Assembly (NCBI RefSeq): GCF_010550675.1
Contig: NZ_JAAGOA010000032.1
Location: forward strand, 1-64,000
DNA length: 64,000 nucleotides
Direction: 5' to 3'
Origin: Phytoactinopolyspora halotolerans
GTDB taxonomy: Bacteria; Actinomycetota; Actinomycetes; Jiangellales; Jiangellaceae
Both the position numbers and the translations under genes were made by a program. Shown here piece after piece: positions 33,712 to 42,737 of this stretch (its first letter is position 1; every line of letters starts with the position of its first letter). The notes under the pieces were generated by a model that saw only the letters and a list, made by a program, of their open reading frames with translations, was not told the origin of the DNA and ran no database searches.

Positions 33712-36537
33712 ATGCGATTATCGAAGCGCCTGGCGGCGATCCCCGCAGCAGCGCTGCTGGTCTCGCCCCTGGCCGCCGCGTCCGTCGCCGCGGCCGGGCC
33801 GAACGGCGACTCGGCCGGCAAGGCTGCCGACGGCACCGTCGACCTCGACGTGCTCTACGTCGGCGCCCATCCCGACGACGAGGCCGGTCTGCTGGCCACG
33901 TTCGGACAGTGGAAGGAGTTCGACGACCTGAAGGCCGGGGTGATCACGGTCACCCGCGGCGAGGGCGGCGGCAACGCCGTCGGCCTGGAGGAGGGCCCTG
34001 AGCTCGGTATCCTCCGCGAAGCCGAAGAACGACGCGCCGTCGGCTACGCCGGCATCGAGAACATCTACAACCTCGACAAGGTCGACCTCTTCTACACCCT
34101 GAGCGCGCCGCTGCACCGTGACGCGTGGGACGCGGAGGCCGCCGACGACACACTCGCGCGCGTCGTCCGCACCGTCCGGGCCACCAAGCCCGAAGTAATC
34201 GTCACCATGAACCCCTCCCCCACGCCGGGCAACCACGGCGGACACCAGGAGGCGGCCCGGCTGGCGGTCGAGGCGTACCAGGCCGCGGCCGATCCCGACG
34301 CCTTCCCGGAGCAGATCGACGACGAAGGCCTCGAACCGTGGGCGGTCGGCCGCATCCTGCAGGGCGGCGCATCGGGATCCGGCATCACAGGGTCCGCATG
34401 TGAGACCACGCCCTATGAGCCCCGCGACCCCTCCGCCCGCGTGTTCGGCACCTGGCAGGGCCGGACGTCCGAGGAGGCGGGTGAGACCTGGGCGTTGCTC
34501 GAGCGGCGCGCACAATGGGAGTACGCGAGCCAAGGCTGGGCCGGCTTCCCTCCGCCACCCGACGACCCCGAGCAGATCGGCTGTGACTGGCTGACCCTGA
34601 TCGACAGCCGCACTCCGCATCCGGACCCGGCCAGCGGGCCGACCGCCGCCGTGCAGGGTGCGGCGCTCCCGATCGACGGCGGGCTTCCGCTGGGTACGGA
34701 GCTGGCCATCGAGCCGTCGTCGTTCACCTTCCTGCCCGGCGTCTCCTTCGAGGCGACCGTGGAGGTCAAGGCCGCCGACCGCCCGCTGCTCCGCCCCCGG
34801 GTGGAACTCGACGTGCCGGACGGCTGGACCGTCGACGAGGTGGGCGCGCTGCCCACGGCGATCAGGCCCGGCGACGAGGTGACCGTCGACGCGGTGATCA
34901 CACCCGCCGACGACGCCGAGATCGGCGGACGGTTCAACATCGGAGCGACCGTGACGACCCGGGACGGCGCCAGCGGCCGCAACGCCGCCGCCGTCGAGGC
35001 GGTCAACGAGGTGCACGGGCGGCTCTCCGCTCGGGAAGAGATCGCGGACTTCAACAGCTGGACGCACGAGCAGAACCTGCCGAAGCTGGAGACGCTGATC
35101 GCCCAGACCACGTCGGTCGGCACCGGGCGTTCCCAGGAGGTCACGGTCGACGTCACCAACGACGGCGACGACGTGGCCAGCGGTGCCGTGGCGCTCGACC
35201 TTGCCGATGGCTTCGCGGCGGAACCCGCCGAGCAGCCGTTCGACGACCTGGCCCCCGGCGAGTCGACGTCGGTGACGTTCGAGGTCACCAACACCGATAC
35301 GTCACTGCCGACGTCGAGCAATGCCGATGGGGGCGGCTACCCGTTCCAGATCCTGACGACGGTCGGCTCTACCACCGATGTACAGGACGCACTGCTGGAG
35401 TTGGTGCCGACCAGCGAGGTGCCGCAGCTGGAGGAGGCGCCGACACTGGACGGCGTCGCCGACGACGGCGAGTACCCGGGCGAGGTGCTGGACGCCTCCA
35501 CGCACTGGGAGGGGCAGCGCACGAGCGCGGACGACGTGTCGGCCACGGCCCAGGTCAGCTTCACCGACGATGCGCTCTACGTCTTTGTCGACGTCACCGA
35601 CGACGTGCTGGGCACGAAGCTCACCCCGGAGGACTGCAAGCGGCACTGGCGGACCGATTCGGTCGAGCTGACCATCGATCCGCGCGGGACGTCGGAGAAC
35701 GCCTCCACCGCGTTCAAGACCGGCATCTTCCCGATCACCGACGACCCGGACAATGGCGACGCGCCATGCTACGAGCGGGACGCCGACAACCACCAGGGTC
35801 CCGGCGACATCACCGCTCCGGGCATGGAGGTGGCCTCTGTGGTGCGCGGGGTCCGCGGCACCGCACACACCGCCGGCTGCGGTTCTTGTGGATGCGCGGC
35901 CTGCACGGGTGCGGCGGTCGAGGTCGATCCGGCGGACGAGTACACCGGCTACACCTTGGAGGTGAAGATCCCGTTCGAGGATCTGCCGGATAACGTCGAT
36001 CCGGATCGGATGGGCTTCGACGTCCTGATCTACGACTCCGACACCCAGGACAAGACCGGCCAGACGCGGCTCGGCTGGTCCACGTTCGGCGGCGTGCAGG
36101 CGAACCCGAACGCATGGGGCCTGCTGACGCTCCCGGGGCTGGCGGATGCGGGACCGGATCCGCAGGAACCGATCCTGCCGTCGGAGGCGGCGTTGAGCGT
36201 CAACTCTCCGCAGAGCATCGCCCAGTCCGCGATGGACGGGGTTCCGCTCGGCAGCGGTCCCGGACTCGGGTCCAAGGCGCTGTCGGTGACGTCGGCCTCG
36301 CTGAGTGGTGACGCGGCGACCGTGCAGCTGCGTACCCGGGCCGCGGGTCAGGCCAACGTGTTCATCTGGGACGGCGAGAACGTGGTCGGCTCGGTGAACG
36401 GCGCCGACGTCGGCAAGGGCAAGACGACGCTCGACGTCCCGGTCGAACTGGGCGACGACGTCGGCGACGAGTTGCAGGCGCTGATCGCGTTCATGAACGA
36501 CGACGGCACCGCCGCCGCAGCCGAACCCCTCGGCTGA
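33712..36537 (+). CDS. Secreted PIG-L family deacetylase with C-terminal carbohydrate-binding-like domains
   Basis: 941 residues from the ATG at 33712 (AGAAAGGA upstream). A Sec signal peptide (RLAAIPAAALLVSPLAAASVAAAG) precedes the LmbE/PIG-L domain: AHPDDE at residues 52-57 and a second metal/catalytic motif NHGGHQEAARLA near residue 175. Family members remove N-acetyl groups from GlcNAc-type sugars, using zinc. The centre, about 340-560, has two NEW3-like beta-sandwich repeats, and about 570-800 is a CBM9-like domain (YVFVDVTDD, then DSVELTIDPRG). A CxxCxCxxC cluster sits near residues 724-733. The context suggests action on N-acetylated glycans outside the cell. Confidence 0.87.
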   Translation: MRLSKRLAAIPAAALLVSPLAAASVAAAGPNGDSAGKAADGTVDLDVLYVGAHPDDEAGLLATFGQWKEFDDLKAGVITVTRGEGGGNAVGLEEGPELGILREAEERRAVGYAGIENIYNLDKVDLFYTLSAPLHRDAWDAEAADDTLARVVRTVRATKPEVIVTMNPSPTPGNHGGHQEAARLAVEAYQAAADPDAFPEQIDDEGLEPWAVGRILQGGASGSGITGSACETTPYEPRDPSARVFGTWQGRTSEEAGETWALLERRAQWEYASQGWAGFPPPPDDPEQIGCDWLTLIDSRTPHPDPASGPTAAVQGAALPIDGGLPLGTELAIEPSSFTFLPGVSFEATVEVKAADRPLLRPRVELDVPDGWTVDEVGALPTAIRPGDEVTVDAVITPADDAEIGGRFNIGATVTTRDGASGRNAAAVEAVNEVHGRLSAREEIADFNSWTHEQNLPKLETLIAQTTSVGTGRSQEVTVDVTNDGDDVASGAVALDLADGFAAEPAEQPFDDLAPGESTSVTFEVTNTDTSLPTSSNADGGGYPFQILTTVGSTTDVQDALLELVPTSEVPQLEEAPTLDGVADDGEYPGEVLDASTHWEGQRTSADDVSATAQVSFTDDALYVFVDVTDDVLGTKLTPEDCKRHWRTDSVELTIDPRGTSENASTAFKTGIFPITDDPDNGDAPCYERDADNHQGPGDITAPGMEVASVVRGVRGTAHTAGCGSCGCAACTGAAVEVDPADEYTGYTLEVKIPFEDLPDNVDPDRMGFDVLIYDSDTQDKTGQTRLGWSTFGGVQANPNAWGLLTLPGLADAGPDPQEPILPSEAALSVNSPQSIAQSAMDGVPLGSGPGLGSKALSVTSASLSGDAATVQLRTRAAGQANVFIWDGENVVGSVNGADVGKGKTTLDVPVELGDDVGDELQALIAFMNDDGTAAAAEPLG

Positions 36538-36562
36538 CCCAAGCACCGGGGAGGAACACAGT

Positions 36563-36624
36563 CGACCCCTCTGGCCCTGCACATGGTGGCCCACAAGGCG
36601 CACCGGGCAGGACCAGAGGGGTCG
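36563..36624. terminator. Hairpin between convergent genes
   Basis: Arms 36563-36580 and 36607-36624 pair over 18 bases with one mismatch; the loop is 26 bases. It lies 25 bases after the PIG-L stop and 49 bases before the end of the opposite gene, so it can stop transcription in both directions. No T-run is present, as is common in GC-rich actinobacteria. Confidence 0.75.
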
Positions 36625-36672
36625 TTCATGTCGCGGCCACGGAGCGTGCGCGGCACACGCTCGCGCTGGTTC

Positions 36673-39024
36673 TCATCCCACGTCCGACCGCCCGGCCGCG
36701 GCGATCATCTGATCAGCTTCGGCAGCGTCGAGTATGCCCCGCTCGACCAGGTCCTCGGCCAGCGACGACACGTGCCTGACGAACGATCCATGGTTCGGCC
36801 ACTCGCGATCATCGTGGATCAGGTCGTTGATCGTGCACCCATCGCCCGCGTACCGGTTCGGCACCTCGCTGTCGATGTCTCCCGCGTACACATGGTCACG
36901 CACATCAGAATCGGCGCACGTGTCGTGCGGCGGCCGGTAGCGCAACAGCCGGTTCGTGTTGGTTCCGTCACCGGTATGCAGCAAATAGAAGTCACCCCGC
37001 GGATCCAGCGTCAGACGGCGGGTGCCACCCTGCCGGAGGACGCTGACGGTCTTGGCGAGCGGATCCACGCGGAACAGGCGCGCGGCGGAGTGACCGTAGA
37101 TGTGCTCGTCGGGGTGGAGTATGAGGTCACCGTCGGTCTCACCGGCGTTGCCCGTGAAGATGGTCGTCTCGTATAGGACGTCGTGCGTTTCCGGGTCCAG
37201 GATGAACAGCGTGCCGTCGGCCAGCCCCCACAGATTTCCGTCAGGTCCGGCGAGCAGCGCGTTGATACTGTACGCGCCTGGGATCGGCGCGAACTCGCCG
37301 GTCTTGTGACCGGTGGCGATATCCCAGGTGAAGATCTTCGCCTCAGTGGCGATGGGATCGGTTCCTCCACCTCCGGCGACGCTCGACCCACCGAAGAGCG
37401 TGCCGTCGATGGCCTCCAGAGACGAGATCGTCTGGTCCTGGACGATGTGGCGATGGACCTGGTGGGCGCCTGTGGTGAAGTCGTATACCGTCAACGCTCC
37501 CCCGTGTTCCCCATAGCCGGGAGTCGTCCCGACGTACAGCTTGCCGGCGGTGTCGAGAAGCGCGGTCGGACGGTTCTGCTCGTCGCCCTCGAGAGCGAAC
37601 AGGACGCGGGGATTGGTACCGGCCTCCCACGGCCGGGCCGGGTCGTACTCCAGTAACCGGCCGGCAGGATAGGTGCCGATGTAGAGCTTGCCGCCGTGCC
37701 AGGCCCACCCCTCGGCCTGGCCGAGCCTCGGGTACTGAGTCGTCCGTCCGGTCGCCGGATCGTATACGCCGACGTCGCCATTGATGTACGCGCTGGTATA
37801 GACCTTCCCGTCACCGTCCGTTCCGGCGTGCAGGTGTGACAGGTCGGTCGGCACGCGATCGAAGGGCAGCGTATACCGGTCGAGCGTGCCCGCCACCGGG
37901 TCGTAGGTGAACGCCCGCCCCGCGTAGTTGCCCGCCAAGGCGTAGAGCACCTCACGTGACGGGTCGTCCGGAGACGGCAGCCACCCGAACCCGATCCCCG
38001 CACCGTCGACCGCCGCCGGCTCGCCGTCCACCAGCACCTCATGGACCGTGCTGGTCGGGAGGTCGTAGCGCATCAGCGCCGATCCCCCGGCCGTGTAGTA
38101 GACCGAGCGTCCGTCCGGGGCGAGTGGTGCCGTTCCGCGCGAGACGATGGGCACCGTCTGCGCGGTCTCGCCGGTGGCAGCCACCGTGATGTCCTGCATC
38201 TCACCGGTCACCGGGTCGAGCACCGCGAGAGCGGGACCAGGGTGCAGCTTCACGAAGAGCTTGCCACCCACGTAGTCGAGGTCGTACACCTCGGCGTAGT
38301 CGGACAGCGCAGCGGGCAAGAAGTCTTGACGCTCACCGGTGCCGAGGTCGACCCGCACCAGGTTGGCCCGCGCTCCGATGCCGGCGAACACGTAGTCGTG
38401 GTCGGCGTCGTACGCCACCGAGCGGACGTAGTTCTGCTCCGGGTCCATCCGTCCGTAGTCGGTGAAACCGTCCGCCGGTGAGTAGGAGAACAGGTGGGCG
38501 CCGGAGTATGTCCCTCCGAAGACGCTCCCGTCCGGACCGGGAACGAGCGAGTAGAGGTATCTCTCGCCGGAGACCGCTTGACCGAGATCGGTGAGGCGGT
38601 CGGCTTCAGGCTCGTACCGGTAGAGGTGTCCGTTGTAGTACGTGCCGATGTAGACGTTGCCGTCACTGGCGACGGTGACGCCCCATGCGCCGGAAGCGCC
38701 GGGTAACGGGATCGTCTTGATCAGCTCGCGGGTGCGGGGGTCGACGACGTTCAGCTTGGCCTGCTCGCTCGCCACCACAGCGTAGACGGCGTCACCACCG
38801 TGCGGACCTGGGCCGTAGGCACCTTCCATGATGGTGAGCGCTGTGACCGTGTGCCCCAGGTCGGTGAAGGTCCCGGCAGCACTCGGGTCGGGCGATGCCG
38901 GCTCGGATGGGTGCGGCGCGGCTCCGACCCCCGGGGCCGATATCGCCAGGACAAGGCATAGCGTGGCCCCAACCGCGGCGGCCAGGGCGCCGTTCAGCAG
39001 GGGTCGAGGACGAAAGAGAGCCAT
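36673..39024 (-). CDS. Secreted beta-propeller protein with C-terminal helical hairpin
   Basis: 783 residues. ATG 39024 has GGAGGTGG upstream; the open frame to 39069 is not needed. Sec signal peptide (AAAVGATLCLVLAISAPGVGAA). The body is a series of about seven to nine propeller blades built on the phrase VYIGTYYNGHLYRYEPEADR and KLYIGTYPAGRLLEYDPARP. The final 45 residues (SSLAEDLVERGILDAAEADQ) are a helical hairpin like the FIMAH-type C-terminus of secreted glycan enzymes. No catalytic motif is evident; sugar binding or a lyase-like activity is possible. It is a paralogue of the protein at 57038-59563. Confidence 0.82.
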   Translation of the reverse strand: MALFRPRPLLNGALAAAVGATLCLVLAISAPGVGAAPHPSEPASPDPSAAGTFTDLGHTVTALTIMEGAYGPGPHGGDAVYAVVASEQAKLNVVDPRTRELIKTIPLPGASGAWGVTVASDGNVYIGTYYNGHLYRYEPEADRLTDLGQAVSGERYLYSLVPGPDGSVFGGTYSGAHLFSYSPADGFTDYGRMDPEQNYVRSVAYDADHDYVFAGIGARANLVRVDLGTGERQDFLPAALSDYAEVYDLDYVGGKLFVKLHPGPALAVLDPVTGEMQDITVAATGETAQTVPIVSRGTAPLAPDGRSVYYTAGGSALMRYDLPTSTVHEVLVDGEPAAVDGAGIGFGWLPSPDDPSREVLYALAGNYAGRAFTYDPVAGTLDRYTLPFDRVPTDLSHLHAGTDGDGKVYTSAYINGDVGVYDPATGRTTQYPRLGQAEGWAWHGGKLYIGTYPAGRLLEYDPARPWEAGTNPRVLFALEGDEQNRPTALLDTAGKLYVGTTPGYGEHGGALTVYDFTTGAHQVHRHIVQDQTISSLEAIDGTLFGGSSVAGGGGTDPIATEAKIFTWDIATGHKTGEFAPIPGAYSINALLAGPDGNLWGLADGTLFILDPETHDVLYETTIFTGNAGETDGDLILHPDEHIYGHSAARLFRVDPLAKTVSVLRQGGTRRLTLDPRGDFYLLHTGDGTNTNRLLRYRPPHDTCADSDVRDHVYAGDIDSEVPNRYAGDGCTINDLIHDDREWPNHGSFVRHVSSLAEDLVERGILDAAEADQMIAAAGRSDVG

Positions 39025-39483
39025 GACCGTTCCACCTCCGTGTCCACGGCGCCTGCACACCGCGAACATGCCGGGCCGCGTGGCGCGCGGGCGGAGCCCC
39101 GGTGCAGGGGCGTCCGGGTGCGGTACGCGACCGATGTGTGGATGCCATCGGAAATGACATCGGGAGATTACGGTCCGGCCGGATCGTCATATCGTTACGG
39201 TCGTAACGTAAGAGGAGACCTGCCTACTGTCAACCCTTCGACTGCCGCCGCTTCGCGCGATCACGGTGCCGAGCCACGCCTTCTCACCTGCGACGCTCGA
39301 CGCAAACACGGGCACACCGGAGGTCTTGGCGCCTGCCCGCCGCCGCGCTCTCCACGCCGCGGGCACGCGTTGGCGTCAAAGCAATTCAAGACAGGCGGCA
39401 ATAGATAATAGAGTCTAGAAAAAATGGCGTCCGGTGACTATTGTGTTCTGCACTGACCGTGCGTCTGTCCTAGGAGGCCGCTC
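39025..39483. other. 459-bp divergent intergenic region
   Basis: Separates the propeller gene from the aminotransferase gene. It carries the inverted repeat at 39193. An AT-rich segment with GATAAT at 39404-39409 could be a -10 box for the aminotransferase; no good -35 is seen at standard spacing. Several open frames here have shadow-like composition and no leader, and I reject them as genes. Confidence 0.55.
39193..39208. promoter_or_regulatory. Operator-like inverted repeat CGTTAC-GGTC-GTAACG
   Basis: Perfect 6-bp arms around four bases, 169 bases upstream of the propeller gene start and 276 bases upstream of the aminotransferase. GTTAC half-sites also occur in the LacI-type operator at 2679. 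It could bind a LacI- or GntR-type regulator; none is encoded adjacently. Confidence 0.5.
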
Positions 39484-40749
39484 GTGCCATACGAACCGCC
39501 GCTCGCCCTGCATGGCGGGACGCCGACCCGCACAGCCGCGTTCCCGTCGGTGTCGGACGCCGCTGGCCGGCGGCTCGGGGACGAGGAAGTCGCCGCGCTG
39601 GAACGCGTCGTCCGCAGTGGACAATTGAACTCGACCGTAGGCGCCGAGACGCGCGCATTCGAGCGGGAGTTCGCCGAGTACTACGGCGTGCCGCATGCGG
39701 TGGCGTCGAGCACCGGGACATCGGCCATTCACCTGGCCGTCGCCGCCGTGAACCCCGAGCCCGGCGACGAGATCATCACGACGGGTCTCTCCGATGCCGG
39801 TACCGTGCTCCCGATCCTGTTCCAGAACGCCGTGCCGGTCTTCGCCGACGTCGATGCGGCGACCGGCAACCTCGACGTCGCCCATGTCCGGGAGAAGATC
39901 ACGCCTCGTACGCGGGCGATCATCGCCGTCCATCTGTTCGGGCAACCCGCTCCGGTCGCCGAGCTGCGCTCCCTTGCCGACGAGCGGGGCCTGGTGCTGA
40001 TCGAGGACTGCGCTCAGGCCTACCTGACCCGATGTGCGCCGGATGGTGCCCTCGCGGGCACCGTGGGTCATCTGGGATGCTTCAGCCTGCAGCAGTCGAA
40101 GCACATCACCGCGGGCGACGGCGGCATCACGATCGGAACCGACGACGCGCTCACCCGCCGGGCGCGGCTGTTCGCGGACAAGGCGTGGCCGCGCGACACG
40201 GACGAACGCACACACCTGTTCCTCGGGCTGAACTATCGCATGACGGAGTTGCAGGCGGCCGTCGCTCGTGAGCAGCTGAAGAAGCTCGCCGGTGCGGTCG
40301 ACAGCCGGTGCAAGGCGGCCGAGCCGCTGAACGCCGCGATCGAGGCCCTGCCCGGCCTGGCGACCGGCGCGACAGATGGGGCCACCTACTGGCTGTACCC
40401 GGTGTTCGTCGACCCGGCGGCGGCCGGTGCGGACGCGCATCGGTACGCCGAGGCGCTGCGGGCCGAAGGCGTTCCGGCCGTCGGCGGGTACATCCCGCGG
40501 CCGCTCTACCTCACGCCCGCCCTGGCGGAACGTCGTACGTACGGCGAGTCGGGCTATCCGCTGTCCGCGCCGCCGGCCGACGTCGCGCCGCGCTACGAGG
40601 CCGGCCTGTGCCCTGCGACCGAGGCACTGATCGGCGAGCGGATGCTCGTGATCCCCTGGAACGAGAACTACAGCGGCGACGATGTCGCCGACGTCATCGC
40701 CGCGCTGGAAAAGGTCCACCACGCCTTCACCGACGCGCCGCCCCCATGA
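39484..40749 (+). CDS. DegT/DnrJ/EryC1/StrS-family PLP enzyme
   Basis: 421 residues, GTG start with AGGAGG seven bases upstream. Fold-type I sugar aminotransferase family. PLP-binding features are ASSTGTSAIHLAVAAV, the Asp of VLIEDCAQAY, and the Schiff-base lysine in SLQQSKHITAGDGG at about residue 206. Family enzymes usually transaminate keto-sugars of nucleotide diphosphates or inositols. In this catabolic setting it may act on a keto-inositol or amino sugar; that is inference. Its stop lies inside a bidirectional hairpin. Confidence 0.92.
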   Translation: MPYEPPLALHGGTPTRTAAFPSVSDAAGRRLGDEEVAALERVVRSGQLNSTVGAETRAFEREFAEYYGVPHAVASSTGTSAIHLAVAAVNPEPGDEIITTGLSDAGTVLPILFQNAVPVFADVDAATGNLDVAHVREKITPRTRAIIAVHLFGQPAPVAELRSLADERGLVLIEDCAQAYLTRCAPDGALAGTVGHLGCFSLQQSKHITAGDGGITIGTDDALTRRARLFADKAWPRDTDERTHLFLGLNYRMTELQAAVAREQLKKLAGAVDSRCKAAEPLNAAIEALPGLATGATDGATYWLYPVFVDPAAAGADAHRYAEALRAEGVPAVGGYIPRPLYLTPALAERRTYGESGYPLSAPPADVAPRYEAGLCPATEALIGERMLVIPWNENYSGDDVADVIAALEKVHHAFTDAPPP

Positions 40750-40796
40750 TCATGAACAGTAACCGTGCACATAGAACGGTTACTGTTCATGATCAT
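40746..40796. terminator. Perfect 20-bp hairpin holding both convergent stop codons
   Basis: Arms 40746-40765 and 40777-40796 are exact reverse complements with an 11-base loop. The TGA of the aminotransferase (40747-40749) and the TAA of the opposite toroid gene (40780-40782) both lie inside it. This compact design suits a bidirectional terminator. The outer bases ATGATCATG match the ends of the 92-bp element family, but the rest does not. Confidence 0.88.
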
Positions 40797-42477
40797 CGGG
40801 TTGTGCCGCGTGGTTGAGTCGCGCGACGTCGTAGGCCGTCGACGGGAACACGGCGTAATCGTGGCCGTTGAACATGTCGCGAAGGTGGGTGAGGATCGAG
40901 CCGTCCCACGGCGTCAGGCCGGCCCAGGCACCGGCTTGACGTTCGTACGCCTCGAGGCCGATCGGTCCCCGGCCGTCGATGAATCTGTTCACGGTGAGGG
41001 TTCCGTCGTCGGCGACGACGGCGATGTTCTGGGTGAAGGTGGCGGCGAAGCGTTCCATGTCCGCTCCGGTGAAGACCGGCTCTCCCGCGCCCGCGAACAC
41101 CGGGATGTCGCGGAACATCTCCAACGCGAAGTTCATGTCGATCTGGCCGTGGCTGACATCCTCCGCACTCTGGTTCCCCGGCAACCATGGCCGGTACTGC
41201 GAGGCCGGGTCGTCGATGTCCCAGCCGCTGTAGACCCGACCCTTGGACCACCAGTACGTCCATACGTAGGCGCCGCTCTCGGTGATCGTCAGATCATCGT
41301 GGAGGGTCCGTGCCATGGCGCGCGTCCGGTCAACGTAGCGCGCATCGCCCGTGACCGCGGCCAACTGCAGGGTGGCTCGACCGAGTGCGAGGAACTGGTT
41401 GATCGGTAGATCGATCCCCGCCCACCAGACAGGAGCATCAGGCGATGCGACGTAGTATCCCTCGCCGAGTTCGGTCTCGCGCCATTCCGGATCATGAACC
41501 GCGACGGCTTCCTCCGCGGCGGTCAGATACGTGTCCGCACGCTTGCGGTACCGGGCGTTTGCTCGCAGGTTCGGGTCCGACCTGACGATCCGGGCGAACA
41601 TGACGAGAGGGAGCGCGATCTGGCCGGTGTGTACACCGAAGACGTACGGTGGCGAGGTCATCTGGTAATCGCCGATGGCGACGGTGTCCTGGGCGGAGCC
41701 ACCTGGGCGCAGGTCCTTCAGCGTGACCTGCACCCGGTCCGGCGACTCCGTCCGGAACCCTCGCAGGACTCGGTCCACGGCGTAGTCGGCGCTCGACGTA
41801 TCCAGGACGAGGTTGTCGTAACTCGTCGTCCGGTCATAGAAGCGGTGCCGGACATCGAGGCGGAACGTTCCGTCCCTCGACCCCGGCGACACTGTGGCGA
41901 CGGCGTCGTCGGCGTAGGCGAGCGCCGTGCGCACCTGGAGAACGGGGCGCCCCTGGGTGTCCGGGACGACGGTTGTGCCAACCGTGTAGTGGTGGTCCGC
42001 ACGCCACGCGGGGTGAGAGGCGCCCCGGTAGTCGCGGACTCCGCGCTCACTGTCGCGGTTCGCCAGGACATGATCGATGTGGTCGACCATCTTGTCCAGG
42101 TAATACGTGTCCCGGTACGTCTGGTACATGAGCGCATACCCCTGCAAGAGGTATGCCTCTCCCCAGGCGAGCTTCCCGCTGAGCCCCGAGCTGTCTTTGT
42201 CGTTCGTCTCGTCCTTCCAGCCGTGCCCGTCGTTGAAGGACTGGTCGAGGCGGTCGAACGCCTCGCGGGTCACGGAGTCGTATTCGCCGCCTCCAGCCGC
42301 CGAGGCGGCCTGCGGGCGCGTTCCGGGCAGGCTGAGCGCGCCGAGAGCTGGGGCAACGGTCGCGCCCAGGGAGGCTGCGCCGACGCCCAGCGCACGCCCC
42401 AGGAATGTCCGTCGCGTTGTGCCGCCCTGGCGTTTCGCTGGTGTGTCGTGCGATGTGTGCCGGCTTCGGTCGTTCAT
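40780..42477 (-). CDS. Tat-exported alpha/alpha-toroid protein of unknown activity
   Basis: 565 residues from ATG 42477. The Tat motif TRRTFLGRALG is at residues 21-31, followed by a hydrophobic run. The mature part has helical stretches rich in Trp, Tyr and Asp (WGEAYLLQGYALMYQTYRDT, NQFLALGRATLQLAAVTGDARYVDR, VWTYWWSKGRVYSG). These resemble six-hairpin toroids of glycosidases, glycan lyases and C5-epimerases, and a beta-rich insert around 130-215 is present. I cannot assign a family. Its place between an aminotransferase and an AGE-type epimerase supports glycan processing. A leader is weak. Confidence 0.78.
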   Translation of the reverse strand: MNDRSRHTSHDTPAKRQGGTTRRTFLGRALGVGAASLGATVAPALGALSLPGTRPQAASAAGGGEYDSVTREAFDRLDQSFNDGHGWKDETNDKDSSGLSGKLAWGEAYLLQGYALMYQTYRDTYYLDKMVDHIDHVLANRDSERGVRDYRGASHPAWRADHHYTVGTTVVPDTQGRPVLQVRTALAYADDAVATVSPGSRDGTFRLDVRHRFYDRTTSYDNLVLDTSSADYAVDRVLRGFRTESPDRVQVTLKDLRPGGSAQDTVAIGDYQMTSPPYVFGVHTGQIALPLVMFARIVRSDPNLRANARYRKRADTYLTAAEEAVAVHDPEWRETELGEGYYVASPDAPVWWAGIDLPINQFLALGRATLQLAAVTGDARYVDRTRAMARTLHDDLTITESGAYVWTYWWSKGRVYSGWDIDDPASQYRPWLPGNQSAEDVSHGQIDMNFALEMFRDIPVFAGAGEPVFTGADMERFAATFTQNIAVVADDGTLTVNRFIDGRGPIGLEAYERQAGAWAGLTPWDGSILTHLRDMFNGHDYAVFPSTAYDVARLNHAAQPDDHEQ

Positions 42478-42737
42478 GAGCGTCACCGCTTCCCGATCGT
42501 TTCGGCCCGACTGAGCGACATCATCGGGCACCGTTTCGAGCGCGTCAATCTTTTGGACGCATTATTTTGCGATTAGCATGTGCTCATAATTGTCTCTGGA
42601 TGGCCGACGTGGTCCGGCGACACGAGTGGCCGTGGCGCCCGGTACCGGATCATGACCACTGTGTCGTGCCGTGGCGCAGCGGGCCGGTCGTCGTCGGATG
42701 AGGTACACCAGCATCGAAGGCAGATCGGAAGCGTGAC

